Shown: positions 7,064 through 15,741 of the stretch, piece after piece | Numbering within the stretch: position 1 is the stretch's first letter | Layout of the letters: each line of letters begins with the position of its first letter | From: Leptotrichia sp. OH3620_COT-345 | GTDB lineage: Bacteria; Fusobacteriota; Fusobacteriia; Fusobacteriales; Leptotrichiaceae | Assembly (NCBI RefSeq): GCF_003932895.1 | Contig: NZ_RQYW01000011.1 | Coordinates: forward strand, 1 to 64,000 | Direction: 5' to 3' | DNA length: 64,000 nucleotides | Program-made: the position numbers and the translations under genes | Notes under the pieces: generated by a model | Databases searched by the model: none | Told to the model about the DNA's origin: nothing | Seen by the model: only the letters and a program-made list of their open reading frames with translations

Positions 7064-9496
7064 CTAACCTCCCATCATTGCGAAACTGTCGTCAAAAAAT
7101 TCTCTCAAAATTTTCTTGACCTTTTTTTCTAGCTCATTGCCGTTTTCTCCTGTGTTTTCAATAACAATTGTCGGAGAAAATACATATTTATTGTTGTTGC
7201 CTTTATTCGTTGTTGAATTGTTAGTTGTTGAAGCCTTACCATTTGCACTAAATGTCTTTTTCATTCCACTCAGTCCATCTTCAAGTATTCCTCTCGTTGC
7301 CTCTGCTGTTGAAATTTCAGTACCTTGTGGTAAATTCATGAGCATTTCATGTCCTGCTAGGAACTGCTGACCGCCTGGAAGTTTAATCATTTCCGCACCT
7401 TTTTCAGCCACTGTAGTCAGTCCACCTCTCCAGGACTTAGCTCCAATATAACTTTTTCCTATTCCAAATCCTTTAAAAATATTGAATTTAGATACAGCAT
7501 TGGAAATTTTTCCGCCAAGCTCACCTATTTTTCCAAACAATCCATCAATAAATCCTTTAATGCCATTTATGGCACTCTGTGCCACGCTTTTTGCCTTGTT
7601 AAAAGCATTAGTAAAGAATATTGAAATTTGATTGATTACTCCACCTATGGCATTTATTACTCCTGAAACAACTCCTAAAATACCGCTCATTATACTTGCA
7701 ACAACCCCAATAATTGTTGAAAACACGCCAACTATCGTTGAAGACATTCCTATAAATATTCCTATTACTACCTGTACAACGGGAACTATTATTCCGAGCA
7801 ATACCGCTCCTATTTGAATTATTATTCCTATAATCGGCATTATTGCCGTTGCAACTTGAATAACATAATTAACTATCATTCCTATTGTCTGCATAATTGG
7901 TGCGAGTAAAGGTGTTATCATAGTTAATGCCTGCATTATTATATTAAATGTCATTCCAAATAGATTTCCTATGCTTCCAAAATCAATAGTCTGGAATAAT
8001 GTAGAAAAAGCATTTCCTATATTTCCTATTATCTGTCCTACTTGCTCAAAATTAATTCCTTGCAAAGCTCCGTTAATTACTCCTGCAACCGTTCCACCAA
8101 AAGCAATTAATCCGTTTAACGCTCCTGCAAATCCATCTGTCAGCCCTTTTCCACCGCTCATGGAGTTAAATATTCCCATAATTGTATTTCCGAGTGTTGC
8201 AAGTGGACCCATTAAAGGAGCAAAATTCAATTTAGAAAACAACTGTGTAACTACATCAAAGCCTTTACTTAAGTTTTCCACAAGCTGTATACCGAACTGC
8301 TGGACATAAGGTATCATTGCTGTTATTCCAGGAGCCAGCTTTCCACCAATTTGAATTGCAGCTTTTCCTATTTCTTCCTGCATATCACCCCATAAGTTTT
8401 TAGCCTGTTGAATTTTACCCTCAGGAGTATTTGCTAATGCTTCATTTACATTACCGACATTTCTTTCTAGTATCTGTTGCATCATCGCCGCCCTTTGAGC
8501 AGTATTTAAAGATTTGAATTGCTTTGCCTCATTATCTGTTAACGCAATTCCAACTTTTCTCAATGCGGCTAATTGTCCAGTACTCATTGCTTTTCCTATC
8601 ATGTTAGCTGTTCCATAAAAGTCCTCGGCAGTTCCATTCATTCCTTTTTGGTTAGCAACTATATCGGCGATTTTAGGCATTAGCATATTAATCTCTTTGT
8701 TAGTCAGCTGGAATGTTGACAACTGTGCCTGTCCAGCCATTACAAGTTCGTCGCCATACACGCCTTTACTTTGTATTCTGCTTGCTTCTCCTTTAAATTC
8801 CTCAAATACTTTGTTCATAGTATTAGGATTTTTCTTATAAGCTCCTACTATCTGAATATTTGACTGTAGTTTCTGTTCACTTTGTGACTGTAGTTGATAA
8901 GCGCTAACGGATTCCTTAACAAAGTTAACTGCCGCACCTAAAGAAATTACAATTCCTATCATTCCAGCTAATTTTGCTATATTACTTTTTAAAAAATTGA
9001 ATTTTCCAGCTAAACTTTTAACTCCACTTCCGACTTTTTTCATAGCTCCTGTAAACTTACTAAGAATTCCAGATTTAAAAGCATTCTGTACTGCCTTTCC
9101 AACTGCCTTGAAAGAGTTAGCAAGCGGATTTGCTGAAAAAATAATTCTATTAATTTTGTCTCTTGTTTTGTCAAAAACTCCTGAAATCTTTTTCCCTACA
9201 AAAGGAATTCTATCCAGTCTATTAATTAGATTGTTGACACCATTAGCATTTATTTTATTTCCAAGCCTTGAAATAACTCCATTTACCTTGCCAACTGTTG
9301 GCAGGACGCTTACCATCTTACTTCTAAGTTTCTGTATTCCACTACCATGTATATTATTTCCAATGTTTCCAACTTTCTTTTCAACATTGTCGGCAACAGG
9401 TAAAATACTTCTCATTTTTCCTCTAATCTTATTTATTGCACTGTCTACATTTGATTTTGCATTAATTAAAATCTCTAATTTATTTTTACCTGCCAT
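7064..9496 (-). CDS. tail tape measure protein
   Basis: This 810-residue protein is the longest virion gene and sets tail length. The N-terminal 150 residues carry repeated basic segments of the form NKI-NxxxNLINRLDRIP. The middle has the FVKESVSAYQLQSQSEQKL and FYGTANMIGKAMSTGQLAAL motifs of TMP/phage-minor-tail domains. Residues about 430-640 are extremely hydrophobic, with many membrane-like stretches. It follows the frameshifted tail chaperone, the usual order. The SD AAAAAGGAG overlaps the end of the frameshift extension. Confidence 0.95.
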   Translation of the reverse strand: MAGKNKLEILINAKSNVDSAINKIRGKMRSILPVADNVEKKVGNIGNNIHGSGIQKLRSKMVSVLPTVGKVNGVISRLGNKINANGVNNLINRLDRIPFVGKKISGVFDKTRDKINRIIFSANPLANSFKAVGKAVQNAFKSGILSKFTGAMKKVGSGVKSLAGKFNFLKSNIAKLAGMIGIVISLGAAVNFVKESVSAYQLQSQSEQKLQSNIQIVGAYKKNPNTMNKVFEEFKGEASRIQSKGVYGDELVMAGQAQLSTFQLTNKEINMLMPKIADIVANQKGMNGTAEDFYGTANMIGKAMSTGQLAALRKVGIALTDNEAKQFKSLNTAQRAAMMQQILERNVGNVNEALANTPEGKIQQAKNLWGDMQEEIGKAAIQIGGKLAPGITAMIPYVQQFGIQLVENLSKGFDVVTQLFSKLNFAPLMGPLATLGNTIMGIFNSMSGGKGLTDGFAGALNGLIAFGGTVAGVINGALQGINFEQVGQIIGNIGNAFSTLFQTIDFGSIGNLFGMTFNIIMQALTMITPLLAPIMQTIGMIVNYVIQVATAIMPIIGIIIQIGAVLLGIIVPVVQVVIGIFIGMSSTIVGVFSTIIGVVASIMSGILGVVSGVINAIGGVINQISIFFTNAFNKAKSVAQSAINGIKGFIDGLFGKIGELGGKISNAVSKFNIFKGFGIGKSYIGAKSWRGGLTTVAEKGAEMIKLPGGQQFLAGHEMLMNLPQGTEISTAEATRGILEDGLSGMKKTFSANGKASTTNNSTTNKGNNNKYVFSPTIVIENTGENGNELEKKVKKILREFFDDSFAMMGG

Positions 9497-9503
9497 GTTA
9501 ATT

Positions 9504-10040
9504 ACTCCTTTTTACCAAAATCATTGATAGCCTGTATCCATTGAAAGAACCTAACATTGCTCATATCAAGAACAACGTTAGGGTCTTTAATTTTATTCCT
9601 GACTATAAATTCCCATTTTGCTTTGATTAATGGGTTTTCATAGTCATCTCCTGCTATTTCAATTTCATGTTTAATTTTCTTTTCTTCTTCTCTTTCGACT
9701 TTCCCATGTAGTCAACTATAACCTCACATATCTCAACAAGAGCTTCAGTATCATGTTCGAAAAAGTCTACTTTTCTTGCTTCAACTGGTTTTTCAACCAT
9801 TTTTGGCAATAATATTCCAGCGAAAGTTAAATAATCATATTTTGCAACTAAATCTAAATATGCTTTCTGATACATCTGTGTATTTTGTGGTTTAGTTAGC
9901 CTGAAATCTACTTCTTTTGTATCTCCGTCCTCATTGATGTATATTTCCTGACCTTTTATATTAAGTCTTCCCATTTCATCAATAAATACGTTATTTTGTT
10001 CTTTTGTTTCCTCAATTGTTTCTGTTCTTTTATCTTCCAT
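9504..10040 (-). CDS. tail assembly chaperone, -1 frameshift fusion product
   Basis: Shifting -1 at 9699-9705 continues into a frame reading MGKVEREEEKKIKHEIEIAG and ending at the TAA at 9504-9506, just before the tape measure start. The slippery sequence sits in the codons ATG GGA AAG, exactly the lambda gpG/gpGT heptamer G GGA AAG. The extension has no start codon of its own and contains well-formed sequence (WEFIVRNKIKDP), so it is real coding sequence reached only by frameshifting. Confidence 0.82.
9654..10040 (-). CDS. tail assembly chaperone, zero-frame product
   Basis: The 128-residue acidic protein lies between tube and tape measure genes, the constant position of tail assembly chaperones. 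It ends in a Lys-rich tail. A lambda-type slippery heptamer (G GGA AAG, plus-strand 9699-9705) lies 17 codons before its stop, and the -1 frame continues for about 65 codons. It probably coats the tape measure protein before tube polymerisation. Confidence 0.85.
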   Translation of the reverse strand: MEDKRTETIEETKEQNNVFIDEMGRLNIKGQEIYINEDGDTKEVDFRLTKPQNTQMYQKAYLDLVAKYDYLTFAGILLPKMVEKPVEARKVDFFEHDTEALVEICEVIVDYMGKSKEKKKRKLNMKLK

Positions 10041-10053
10041 TTTTTATATCCTC

Positions 10054-10485
10054 CTATACCTGTTCTTCATATTTTGCAGCCTGTACTGTAAATTCAATCT
10101 CGATATCTTTAGTATTATTCTTTCTTTCTCCACCTTTTTGTACAGATACCCCTGAACCTATTCCAACTACCTTGTTCATTCCTGTATTATCTATATATGT
10201 TAATGTTCCTAATTTCCCATCAGGATTTTTATTACATTTAGTTAAAAAGATGTCATCATCTGATCCTTTTACTGTTGTAACTTTAATTTCCCTTTTTGTT
10301 ACTCTTGTCTGAATTGTCGGAACATTCCCTTTGATGTCAGGGTCTCCCATTGTGTGCGAATCTTCAGTTGGATTATTATTAATCTCTTTAGCTTCTTTTA
10401 TCATATAAGTTCCTATTCCCGGGAAAGTTATAATTAAATCCACTTTACTTAAATCAACTGATTTTTCTAAAAAATTATTACCCAT
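10054..10485 (-). CDS. tail tube protein
   Basis: The 143-residue beta-rich protein lies directly after the sheath gene and resembles short tail-tube proteins of contractile phages. Its ITFPGIGTYMIKEAKEI and TVKGSDDDIFLTKC segments fit a beta-barrel tube subunit. Hexamers of it would form the inner tube inside the sheath. Confidence 0.83.
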   Translation of the reverse strand: MGNNFLEKSVDLSKVDLIITFPGIGTYMIKEAKEINNNPTEDSHTMGDPDIKGNVPTIQTRVTKREIKVTTVKGSDDDIFLTKCNKNPDGKLGTLTYIDNTGMNKVVGIGSGVSVQKGGERKNNTKDIEIEFTVQAAKYEEQV

Positions 10486-10495
10486 TTTCTACCTC

Positions 10496-11536
10496 CTATA
10501 TTGTTATTGGCTCATCGTGCCATACCAGCTCAACTTCAATTTCTTCAATTTCTGTTGAAAGTGTAAAATTTATTTTTACATTTCTTAACACTCTATTTAT
10601 ATAGTCATCTACAGTCAGTCCTGTAGTTGCTGATGTATCTTCTATATTTGGAACGGTAACTTTAAATAAGTATTCTCCATTGTTACTCTTCGCAAATGCT
10701 CCCTGCTTTCCTAATTCTGTCATAGCTCTAATTAACATGTCCTCAATACTTGGAATTCCGTCTGAATCCATTGTTGTATTTTTACGCATTATTAAGAGCC
10801 TGTTTAAATTAGTATCAATAGCATGAGTTATTGCATCTATTTTAATAGTCTGGTCTGCGTGTGTAATTCCATCAGCACACCATGAGCCACTCGTAACAGC
10901 ATTAAATCCAACTCTGCTTTCTGTGTAGTTTATAAATAGTTCGTCTAGCTTTGCTGACTTAGTTGTGTCATTACAGCTAGGCTCTACACCTAAAATTCTT
11001 CTGTCAGACCAACGCCCGTTTATACCTTGAACGAATGTCCATGCTGGCAGTCCAAAAATGTCGAGGTTATCTTTTCCCTCTGTTCCGAACATGTAATATA
11101 TTCTCTTACTTTCCCTTATATTTTCAGGGGTCTTATCTCCATCTGTATTAAGAACTACTCCAAACTTTCCAGTTCTAGTCAGATATTTCGATAGTAACGC
11201 TATAAATGCCTTGTCATAGAATGCCACAACCACTCCATAAAATTCACCCTCAGGCAATCCGTTTAAGAATGCCTCATTAGGTGTTGTTTTACCTACACAA
11301 AACCATTGTTCAGGCTGTAATCTATTGCCATCAAAATCCTCTTGCGAAAGGAATGTATTTATTCCTTTATACATTAATGAAGTATTTCCAAAATCCGTTT
11401 CAACTTCCTTTAAAGTTGTGTATCTTTTATAGTCCTTGTCTGCCTCTTTAGTGATAAATAAAATTTTACTAAAATCTCCCATTACTAAAGGTTTTCTAGG
11501 TCTATTTACTACTACTTTTACTTTTTTTCTAGCCAT
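10496..11536 (-). CDS. tail sheath protein (DUF3383-like)
   Basis: The 346-residue protein resembles DUF3383-type sheath subunits. It has a basic N-terminus (ARKKVKVVVNRPRKPLV), a RIYYMFGTEGKDNLDIFGLP segment and a C-terminal beta strand pair (VKINFTLSTEIEEIEVELVW) that could interlock neighbouring subunits. It lies immediately upstream of the tube gene and defines the phage as contractile. Confidence 0.87.
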   Translation of the reverse strand: MARKKVKVVVNRPRKPLVMGDFSKILFITKEADKDYKRYTTLKEVETDFGNTSLMYKGINTFLSQEDFDGNRLQPEQWFCVGKTTPNEAFLNGLPEGEFYGVVVAFYDKAFIALLSKYLTRTGKFGVVLNTDGDKTPENIRESKRIYYMFGTEGKDNLDIFGLPAWTFVQGINGRWSDRRILGVEPSCNDTTKSAKLDELFINYTESRVGFNAVTSGSWCADGITHADQTIKIDAITHAIDTNLNRLLIMRKNTTMDSDGIPSIEDMLIRAMTELGKQGAFAKSNNGEYLFKVTVPNIEDTSATTGLTVDDYINRVLRNVKINFTLSTEIEEIEVELVWHDEPITI

Positions 11537-12005
11537 TTTCTACCTCCACTTTTACATCTTTTATTAACTGTCTTACTCTTTCGCTTGTTTCTCGCCAGTT
11601 TATTTCTACATCAAAGCTGAATCTGTAAATATATTGGCTACCCTCAAGGAAAGTTAAGTCCTTTATTTCTATTTCATCTTCACTTAATCCAAAACCACTT
11701 CTGACAAGTTCGTGCCTTTTTTTAAATACTATTACTTCAAGCAATTCACTTGCCATTTCTTCTGCCCTTGCCTGCGTTGGAGCATAGAAATCAATTTGAA
11801 AATAAGCATAAACAAGCCTTGTTGCCTGTTCCTTAATGCTTTCTTCTGTTGTTTCTACAGTCCTGTATGCACTATAAGCTGATTTTGTCAGACTTACTGT
11901 GTGCATTACAGCACATTCTTGCGGTTTTTTAGCTATATAATCGTCACGTATAATCTGAAAGTCTACAAAACTAGCCAATAATTTTCTTAATTTCTCATTT
12001 TTCAT
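11529..12005 (-). CDS. neck/tail terminator protein (gp12-like)
   Basis: The 158-residue protein is in the tail-terminator position just before the sheath gene and overlaps it by 8 bases. The sequence (YFQIDFYAPTQARAEEMAS ... YRFSFDVEINWRE) resembles LIC_12616-type neck terminator proteins. It probably caps the tail and joins it to the head completion ring. Confidence 0.78.
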   Translation of the reverse strand: MKNEKLRKLLASFVDFQIIRDDYIAKKPQECAVMHTVSLTKSAYSAYRTVETTEESIKEQATRLVYAYFQIDFYAPTQARAEEMASELLEVIVFKKRHELVRSGFGLSEDEIEIKDLTFLEGSQYIYRFSFDVEINWRETSERVRQLIKDVKVEVENG

Positions 12006-12334
12006 TCCTGTACCCTCTCAATGTAATAAACTCTAAGCTTATCATGTTTCATATAATTTCTAGCAGTTGTTACAATGTAGCTGTTGCCCTCAAATTCAAT
12101 GGTTTGTTTTGGCTCAATATCTATGTAACAGTATATTTTTTTACTATCTAGTGTAACCTGTATTCCCTGGTCAGATAGCATTTTTATATCCTGTCTACCT
12201 AAATTTAATACAGCTCCCTCGAACTCCTTGCTTTCATCAACTTCAACCAGCTCTGAATTAATCCACTCGCTAGTTTTCTTTGATATCTTACACTTGCTAA
12301 AAAAACGCTTTGGAATAAATGTCTTATGTGCCAT
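12002..12334 (-). CDS. head closure / head-tail joining protein, putative
   Basis: About 110 residues, beta-rich, in the head-closure position between the gp10-like and terminator proteins. The start at 12334 (MAHKTF) is preferred because AGGTG lies at good spacing; a GTG at 12343 is also possible. It contains SYIVTTARNYMKHDKLRVYY, a pattern seen in phage head-closure proteins, but similarity is weak. Confidence 0.65.
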   Translation of the reverse strand: MAHKTFIPKRFFSKCKISKKTSEWINSELVEVDESKEFEGAVLNLGRQDIKMLSDQGIQVTLDSKKIYCYIDIEPKQTIEFEGNSYIVTTARNYMKHDKLRVYYIERVQE

Positions 12335-12335
12335 T

Positions 12336-12788
12336 CTATACACCTACAATCTCATAAGAAATTGAATTGATTAGCGAGCGGGTATCTATAAGTGGTCTAC
12401 TATGTCTTTTCCTCTTTATAGTTTTTGGATTAAGCGGTGCAAAATCTCCGTTCATTATCGTCTTCTTTATTTTCTGAACAACAAATGAACCCAGTTTCTC
12501 ATATGCCTCTTGTCCTGAAATTTCTCCCTGTATAATCATTTCAATCTGCATGTTCATATATTCTTTAATTCTATTCTGTGCATTTTCAGTCCCAACAGAT
12601 AATCTGAAAAATGGTCTTTTTGGAATATGGCTTGTTCCATATTCGTTAAATATCGCATAGTCCTGTACAGAAACTCCATCAGCACTGCCATTTCCTAATA
12701 CTCCAACTTTTACAGCATGTGTCTGTAAATACTCCAGTTCCTTTTGCAGCTTTTCCAAATCTCCTAACTCTTCAACTATACTAGCCAT
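12336..12788 (-). CDS. HK97 gp10-like / virion morphogenesis protein
   Basis: The 150-residue protein shows the hallmarks of gp10-like tail completion proteins: VKVGVLGNG, then YAIFNEYGTSHIPKRPFFR, then a C-terminal RPLIDTRSLINSISYEI segment. It lies after the connector gene and acts at the head-tail interface. Confidence 0.86.
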   Translation of the reverse strand: MASIVEELGDLEKLQKELEYLQTHAVKVGVLGNGSADGVSVQDYAIFNEYGTSHIPKRPFFRLSVGTENAQNRIKEYMNMQIEMIIQGEISGQEAYEKLGSFVVQKIKKTIMNGDFAPLNPKTIKRKRHSRPLIDTRSLINSISYEIVGV

Positions 12789-13323
12789 ATATCAACCTCG
12801 CTATGTTATTCAGCTTATCGTTCCTAGTTGTCAGCATATCTCTCATTGAATAAGCTATGTCATCTATCTTGTAGCTTGTATATTTGCTTATTTCTTCGTC
12901 AAAGCTATTTATAAAGTCATCTACAAGTCCGACTATTTCAAATTTAAGCCAGTCTGGGAGTTCTTTGTATCCTGCTGTATAAGTTATTTCTACTTCTTTT
13001 TCTTGCCTGTAACAACACGGACATTCTCTGTATTTTATAAGAGTTATAAAATTTGAACTTTTGCCATACCTAAAATTACGCATTTCTTTGTCACTTTCTC
13101 CTGATATAAAAACATTTGTGACTTTTATGACTGGTCTATGATTTAAATATATATTTTTCATATAAGGATAAAATTCAACAATTTCATGTTCTTCAAGCTC
13201 GTATCCAAGTATATTTTCAATGTGACCGACAACTGCCATTAACAAAGTTTCAACCTTAGCCAATTCTTCATCAGCTAAGGTCTTACCCGTTATTTTTTTA
13301 TAGTCTTCTATTGTGATTAACAT
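12781..13323 (-). CDS. head-tail connector protein (gp6-like)
   Basis: The 180-residue helical protein follows the capsid gene as gp6-like connectors do. Its start resembles the family (MLITIEDYKKITGKTL, then helices). An unusual CPCC cluster (about residues 100-103) could bind metal. It probably forms the ring below the portal. Confidence 0.78.
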   Translation of the reverse strand: MLITIEDYKKITGKTLADEELAKVETLLMAVVGHIENILGYELEEHEIVEFYPYMKNIYLNHRPVIKVTNVFISGESDKEMRNFRYGKSSNFITLIKYRECPCCYRQEKEVEITYTAGYKELPDWLKFEIVGLVDDFINSFDEEISKYTSYKIDDIAYSMRDMLTTRNDKLNNIARLIYG

Positions 13324-13334
13324 TCAAATCACTC

Positions 13335-14990
13335 CTATTTTACTTTCAGTACAGAGAACGCCTTAGGTCTTATTACTCCTCCACCTATTCTAATTCTTGT
13401 GTAATATTCTGTTGTTCTTTCGTTCACGTTTCTGTGCAGTTCCTGCTCAAATCCTTTTTTCAAGTAATAAGCATAACCTTTTTTAAAGTCACAAAATACA
13501 GCTGGATATTTCCCAGTGTCTATGTCTTCAAGGAACTCTTCAACATATACTGGGTATCCATTGAATTTCATTGTTGCTCCCTCTATGATGTTAGCCCACA
13601 AAAATCTTCCATCAGCGTCTTTCCACAACTTCATTTCTTCGTAAAGTTTAGGCGAAACAAAGTAAGCTGCCCCTTGTCTGTAACTTGCTTTCATTCCTGT
13701 TTCCAGTTTTACTAAGTCATCAGCTGTTACTTTTTTAGTTGTTGCTGACGTAATAGCTGCACCTGTTATAGCTGTATTTGTTAAAAATCCCTCAATGTAC
13801 TGTTCTGTAGAAGCATTATATGTCCCTTTTACTGTTAAATCAGATAATGTTTGTCCGAATTCTTCTGATATTGCCTCTTTAAGTTCTCCTACCATATCAA
13901 AAGCACTATCTTGCACCAACTCATCAGTAATTGGATATCTAACCTGTCTATATCCTGCTCTTAATTCTTTATGAGTGTACGCCAAAGCTCCGTCTTGCGT
14001 ATTCCCTTGTCCCTCTTTGACAATTTGGTTAGCTGGCGTTATATCATTTCTGACAGGTATTTTTATATAGTCACCACTACCTTGATAAACCTTCCCTTGC
14101 ATTAGGAAATTTGAAACTTCTTTAGTTTCTTTCAGTATTTCATGTGATAATATAGTTGGAATTAATACTGTTGCCTGTCCTGTTCCTATTGCAGCTTTTT
14201 CTAATCCCTCAATGCTTTTATCTCCTGTTCTTAAATATTTTTCAAAAGCTTCATTCTGTGCCTTATTTACTGTTTCAGGATTTTCCATTCCTTTTCTCAT
14301 TACTTCATCTAATGCTCCAGCCATTTTTTCCATTTCTTCACTTGATTTATTAAGTTTTTCTTCTAATTCAGCTATTTTATTAGCTTTTTCTTCTAATTCT
14401 GTTAATTTTTGTCCCGCTTTTTCAATTTCTTCTGTGTTTTTGTTAATCCCTTTTTCTAAATTTTCTAAATTCATATTTTCATCTCCTTTGTCATTTTTAA
14501 CTGTTGTTACTGTTGCGTCAGGCACTGCTCCTTTTAATACAACACTCCCCTCAACAACATCAATTTCTTTTATTATTCTTGCGTCAACTTCGCCTTTATC
14601 AGTCTGTATCTTTCCCCATTCCCTTTGTTTCAGAAATCCACCGACCGACATTTCGTAATTTGCTCCGCTTTTCATCATCGAATAAACTTTTTGTGCGTCC
14701 TTATTTATCGCATTTCCATTTTCATCAGTAGACAAATCAAGTTTAGCTGTAAATTTAAGATTTCCTTTTTCGTCCTGATATACCTTTAATGTTCCAAGTT
14801 CTTTGCTCCATTCGTGCATATGCAGTAAAAAATAAGTTTTATCTTTATTTACTTTATCCAATGCTTGTTTATCGAAATAATCTCCGTAACTATCAATAAC
14901 ACTGTGAGTTATTAACTGTCCTTCGATTATTCCTTTTTCTTCTGTGTCTTTTTTTAATACCATTTCGACACTTTTATTAAATTTTTCCAT
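13335..14990 (-). CDS. prohead protease fused to major capsid protein
   Basis: This 551-residue polypeptide joins an HK97-family prohead protease (residues 1-150; catalytic candidates H in LLHMHEW and S in YEMSVGG) to a coiled-coil scaffold-like delta region (about 175-245) and an HK97-fold capsid protein (about 265-551: VLIPTILSHEILKE, KIPVRNDITPANQIVKEG, YFVSPKLYEEMK, GYPVYVEEF). An internal ATG at 14472-14474 has its own strong SD (AAAGGAGATGAAAAT), so a separate 379-residue capsid product is likely as well. Confidence 0.92.
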   Translation of the reverse strand: MEKFNKSVEMVLKKDTEEKGIIEGQLITHSVIDSYGDYFDKQALDKVNKDKTYFLLHMHEWSKELGTLKVYQDEKGNLKFTAKLDLSTDENGNAINKDAQKVYSMMKSGANYEMSVGGFLKQREWGKIQTDKGEVDARIIKEIDVVEGSVVLKGAVPDATVTTVKNDKGDENMNLENLEKGINKNTEEIEKAGQKLTELEEKANKIAELEEKLNKSSEEMEKMAGALDEVMRKGMENPETVNKAQNEAFEKYLRTGDKSIEGLEKAAIGTGQATVLIPTILSHEILKETKEVSNFLMQGKVYQGSGDYIKIPVRNDITPANQIVKEGQGNTQDGALAYTHKELRAGYRQVRYPITDELVQDSAFDMVGELKEAISEEFGQTLSDLTVKGTYNASTEQYIEGFLTNTAITGAAITSATTKKVTADDLVKLETGMKASYRQGAAYFVSPKLYEEMKLWKDADGRFLWANIIEGATMKFNGYPVYVEEFLEDIDTGKYPAVFCDFKKGYAYYLKKGFEQELHRNVNERTTEYYTRIRIGGGVIRPKAFSVLKVK

Positions 14991-15000
14991 ATTCCCTCCT

Positions 15001-15741
15001 TTACACTAATTCACAATGACAACGTATCAATTCACTTACGTCTGCATTTAAATCATGAGGGCACATCATTCCATTAGAAAATGGTTCACTAGCGTCCTCA
15101 ATTGTTACATTATCAAGAGCTAAATGAGTTGGTCTGTCAGTTTTGCCTCCTCCAACGTGACGCCATGTTTTTGGCAAACCCGCCTTTATAAGTCCCTCTA
15201 AATATGTTGTCGTTGATGTCGTTGCTGTTTCAGTTCTAGCTATTACCATTGCCCTTGTTTTTTCCATTCCTTTAACTTTTTCAGTTATTTCCTTTGCTAT
15301 TTCTTTAATATTTGTTCCGCTTGCTTGTCCTTTTACAATTATTTTGTTAATTGTATTTTTAGTAGTTTGAGTTACATTTGTTACCTTTTGAGCCATTACC
15401 TTTTCGCTAAACTTCTTCAAAGTGTCGTTTTTAATAGCAGGAATAAGCTCTTTACTGACATTTCTATGAGTTACTAGAAAACTTGTTGTTTCATTGACTG
15501 TTTCAAGCATTCCTTTTTTTAGCTGATTGTATAACTGTGTGCTAAATGTTTCCCATGCTAACTCACTTATAAATAATTGTTCATCAGGATCTATTTCGCC
15601 TCTTAACTGTTTAAAGACAGTCCTTAATCTTCCAAACTGTCTTAAAATAAGCCTGTTTCTCATTTTCAGCTGCCTTTTTGCAATTATTTTTTTCTGTGAA
15701 TTAGTCAGCTTAATTTTCTTCGTTTTCTGCTTTTTCGCCAT
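15001..15741 (-). CDS. Mu gpF-like / SPP1 gp7-like head morphogenesis protein
   Basis: About 246 residues. The C-terminal half has the signature of phage Mu F / SPP1 gp7 minor head proteins: RAMVIARTETATT, then TWRHVGGGKTDRPTHLALD and MMCPHDLNADVSELIRCHCELV, a possible metal site. The N-terminus is very basic. It overlaps the portal gene by 32 bases. The ATG at 15741, 6 bases from GAGGAGG, is the likely start; ATGATG at 15744 is equivalent. Confidence 0.88.
   Translation of the reverse strand: MAKKQKTKKIKLTNSQKKIIAKRQLKMRNRLILRQFGRLRTVFKQLRGEIDPDEQLFISELAWETFSTQLYNQLKKGMLETVNETTSFLVTHRNVSKELIPAIKNDTLKKFSEKVMAQKVTNVTQTTKNTINKIIVKGQASGTNIKEIAKEITEKVKGMEKTRAMVIARTETATTSTTTYLEGLIKAGLPKTWRHVGGGKTDRPTHLALDNVTIEDASEPFSNGMMCPHDLNADVSELIRCHCELV

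Noticed and set aside
8997-9527. 176-codon plus-strand ORF opposite the tape measure gene
   Set aside because: It is a shadow of the tape measure reading frame with no SD and no recognisable domain; likewise other plus-strand ORFs across 1-19 kb.
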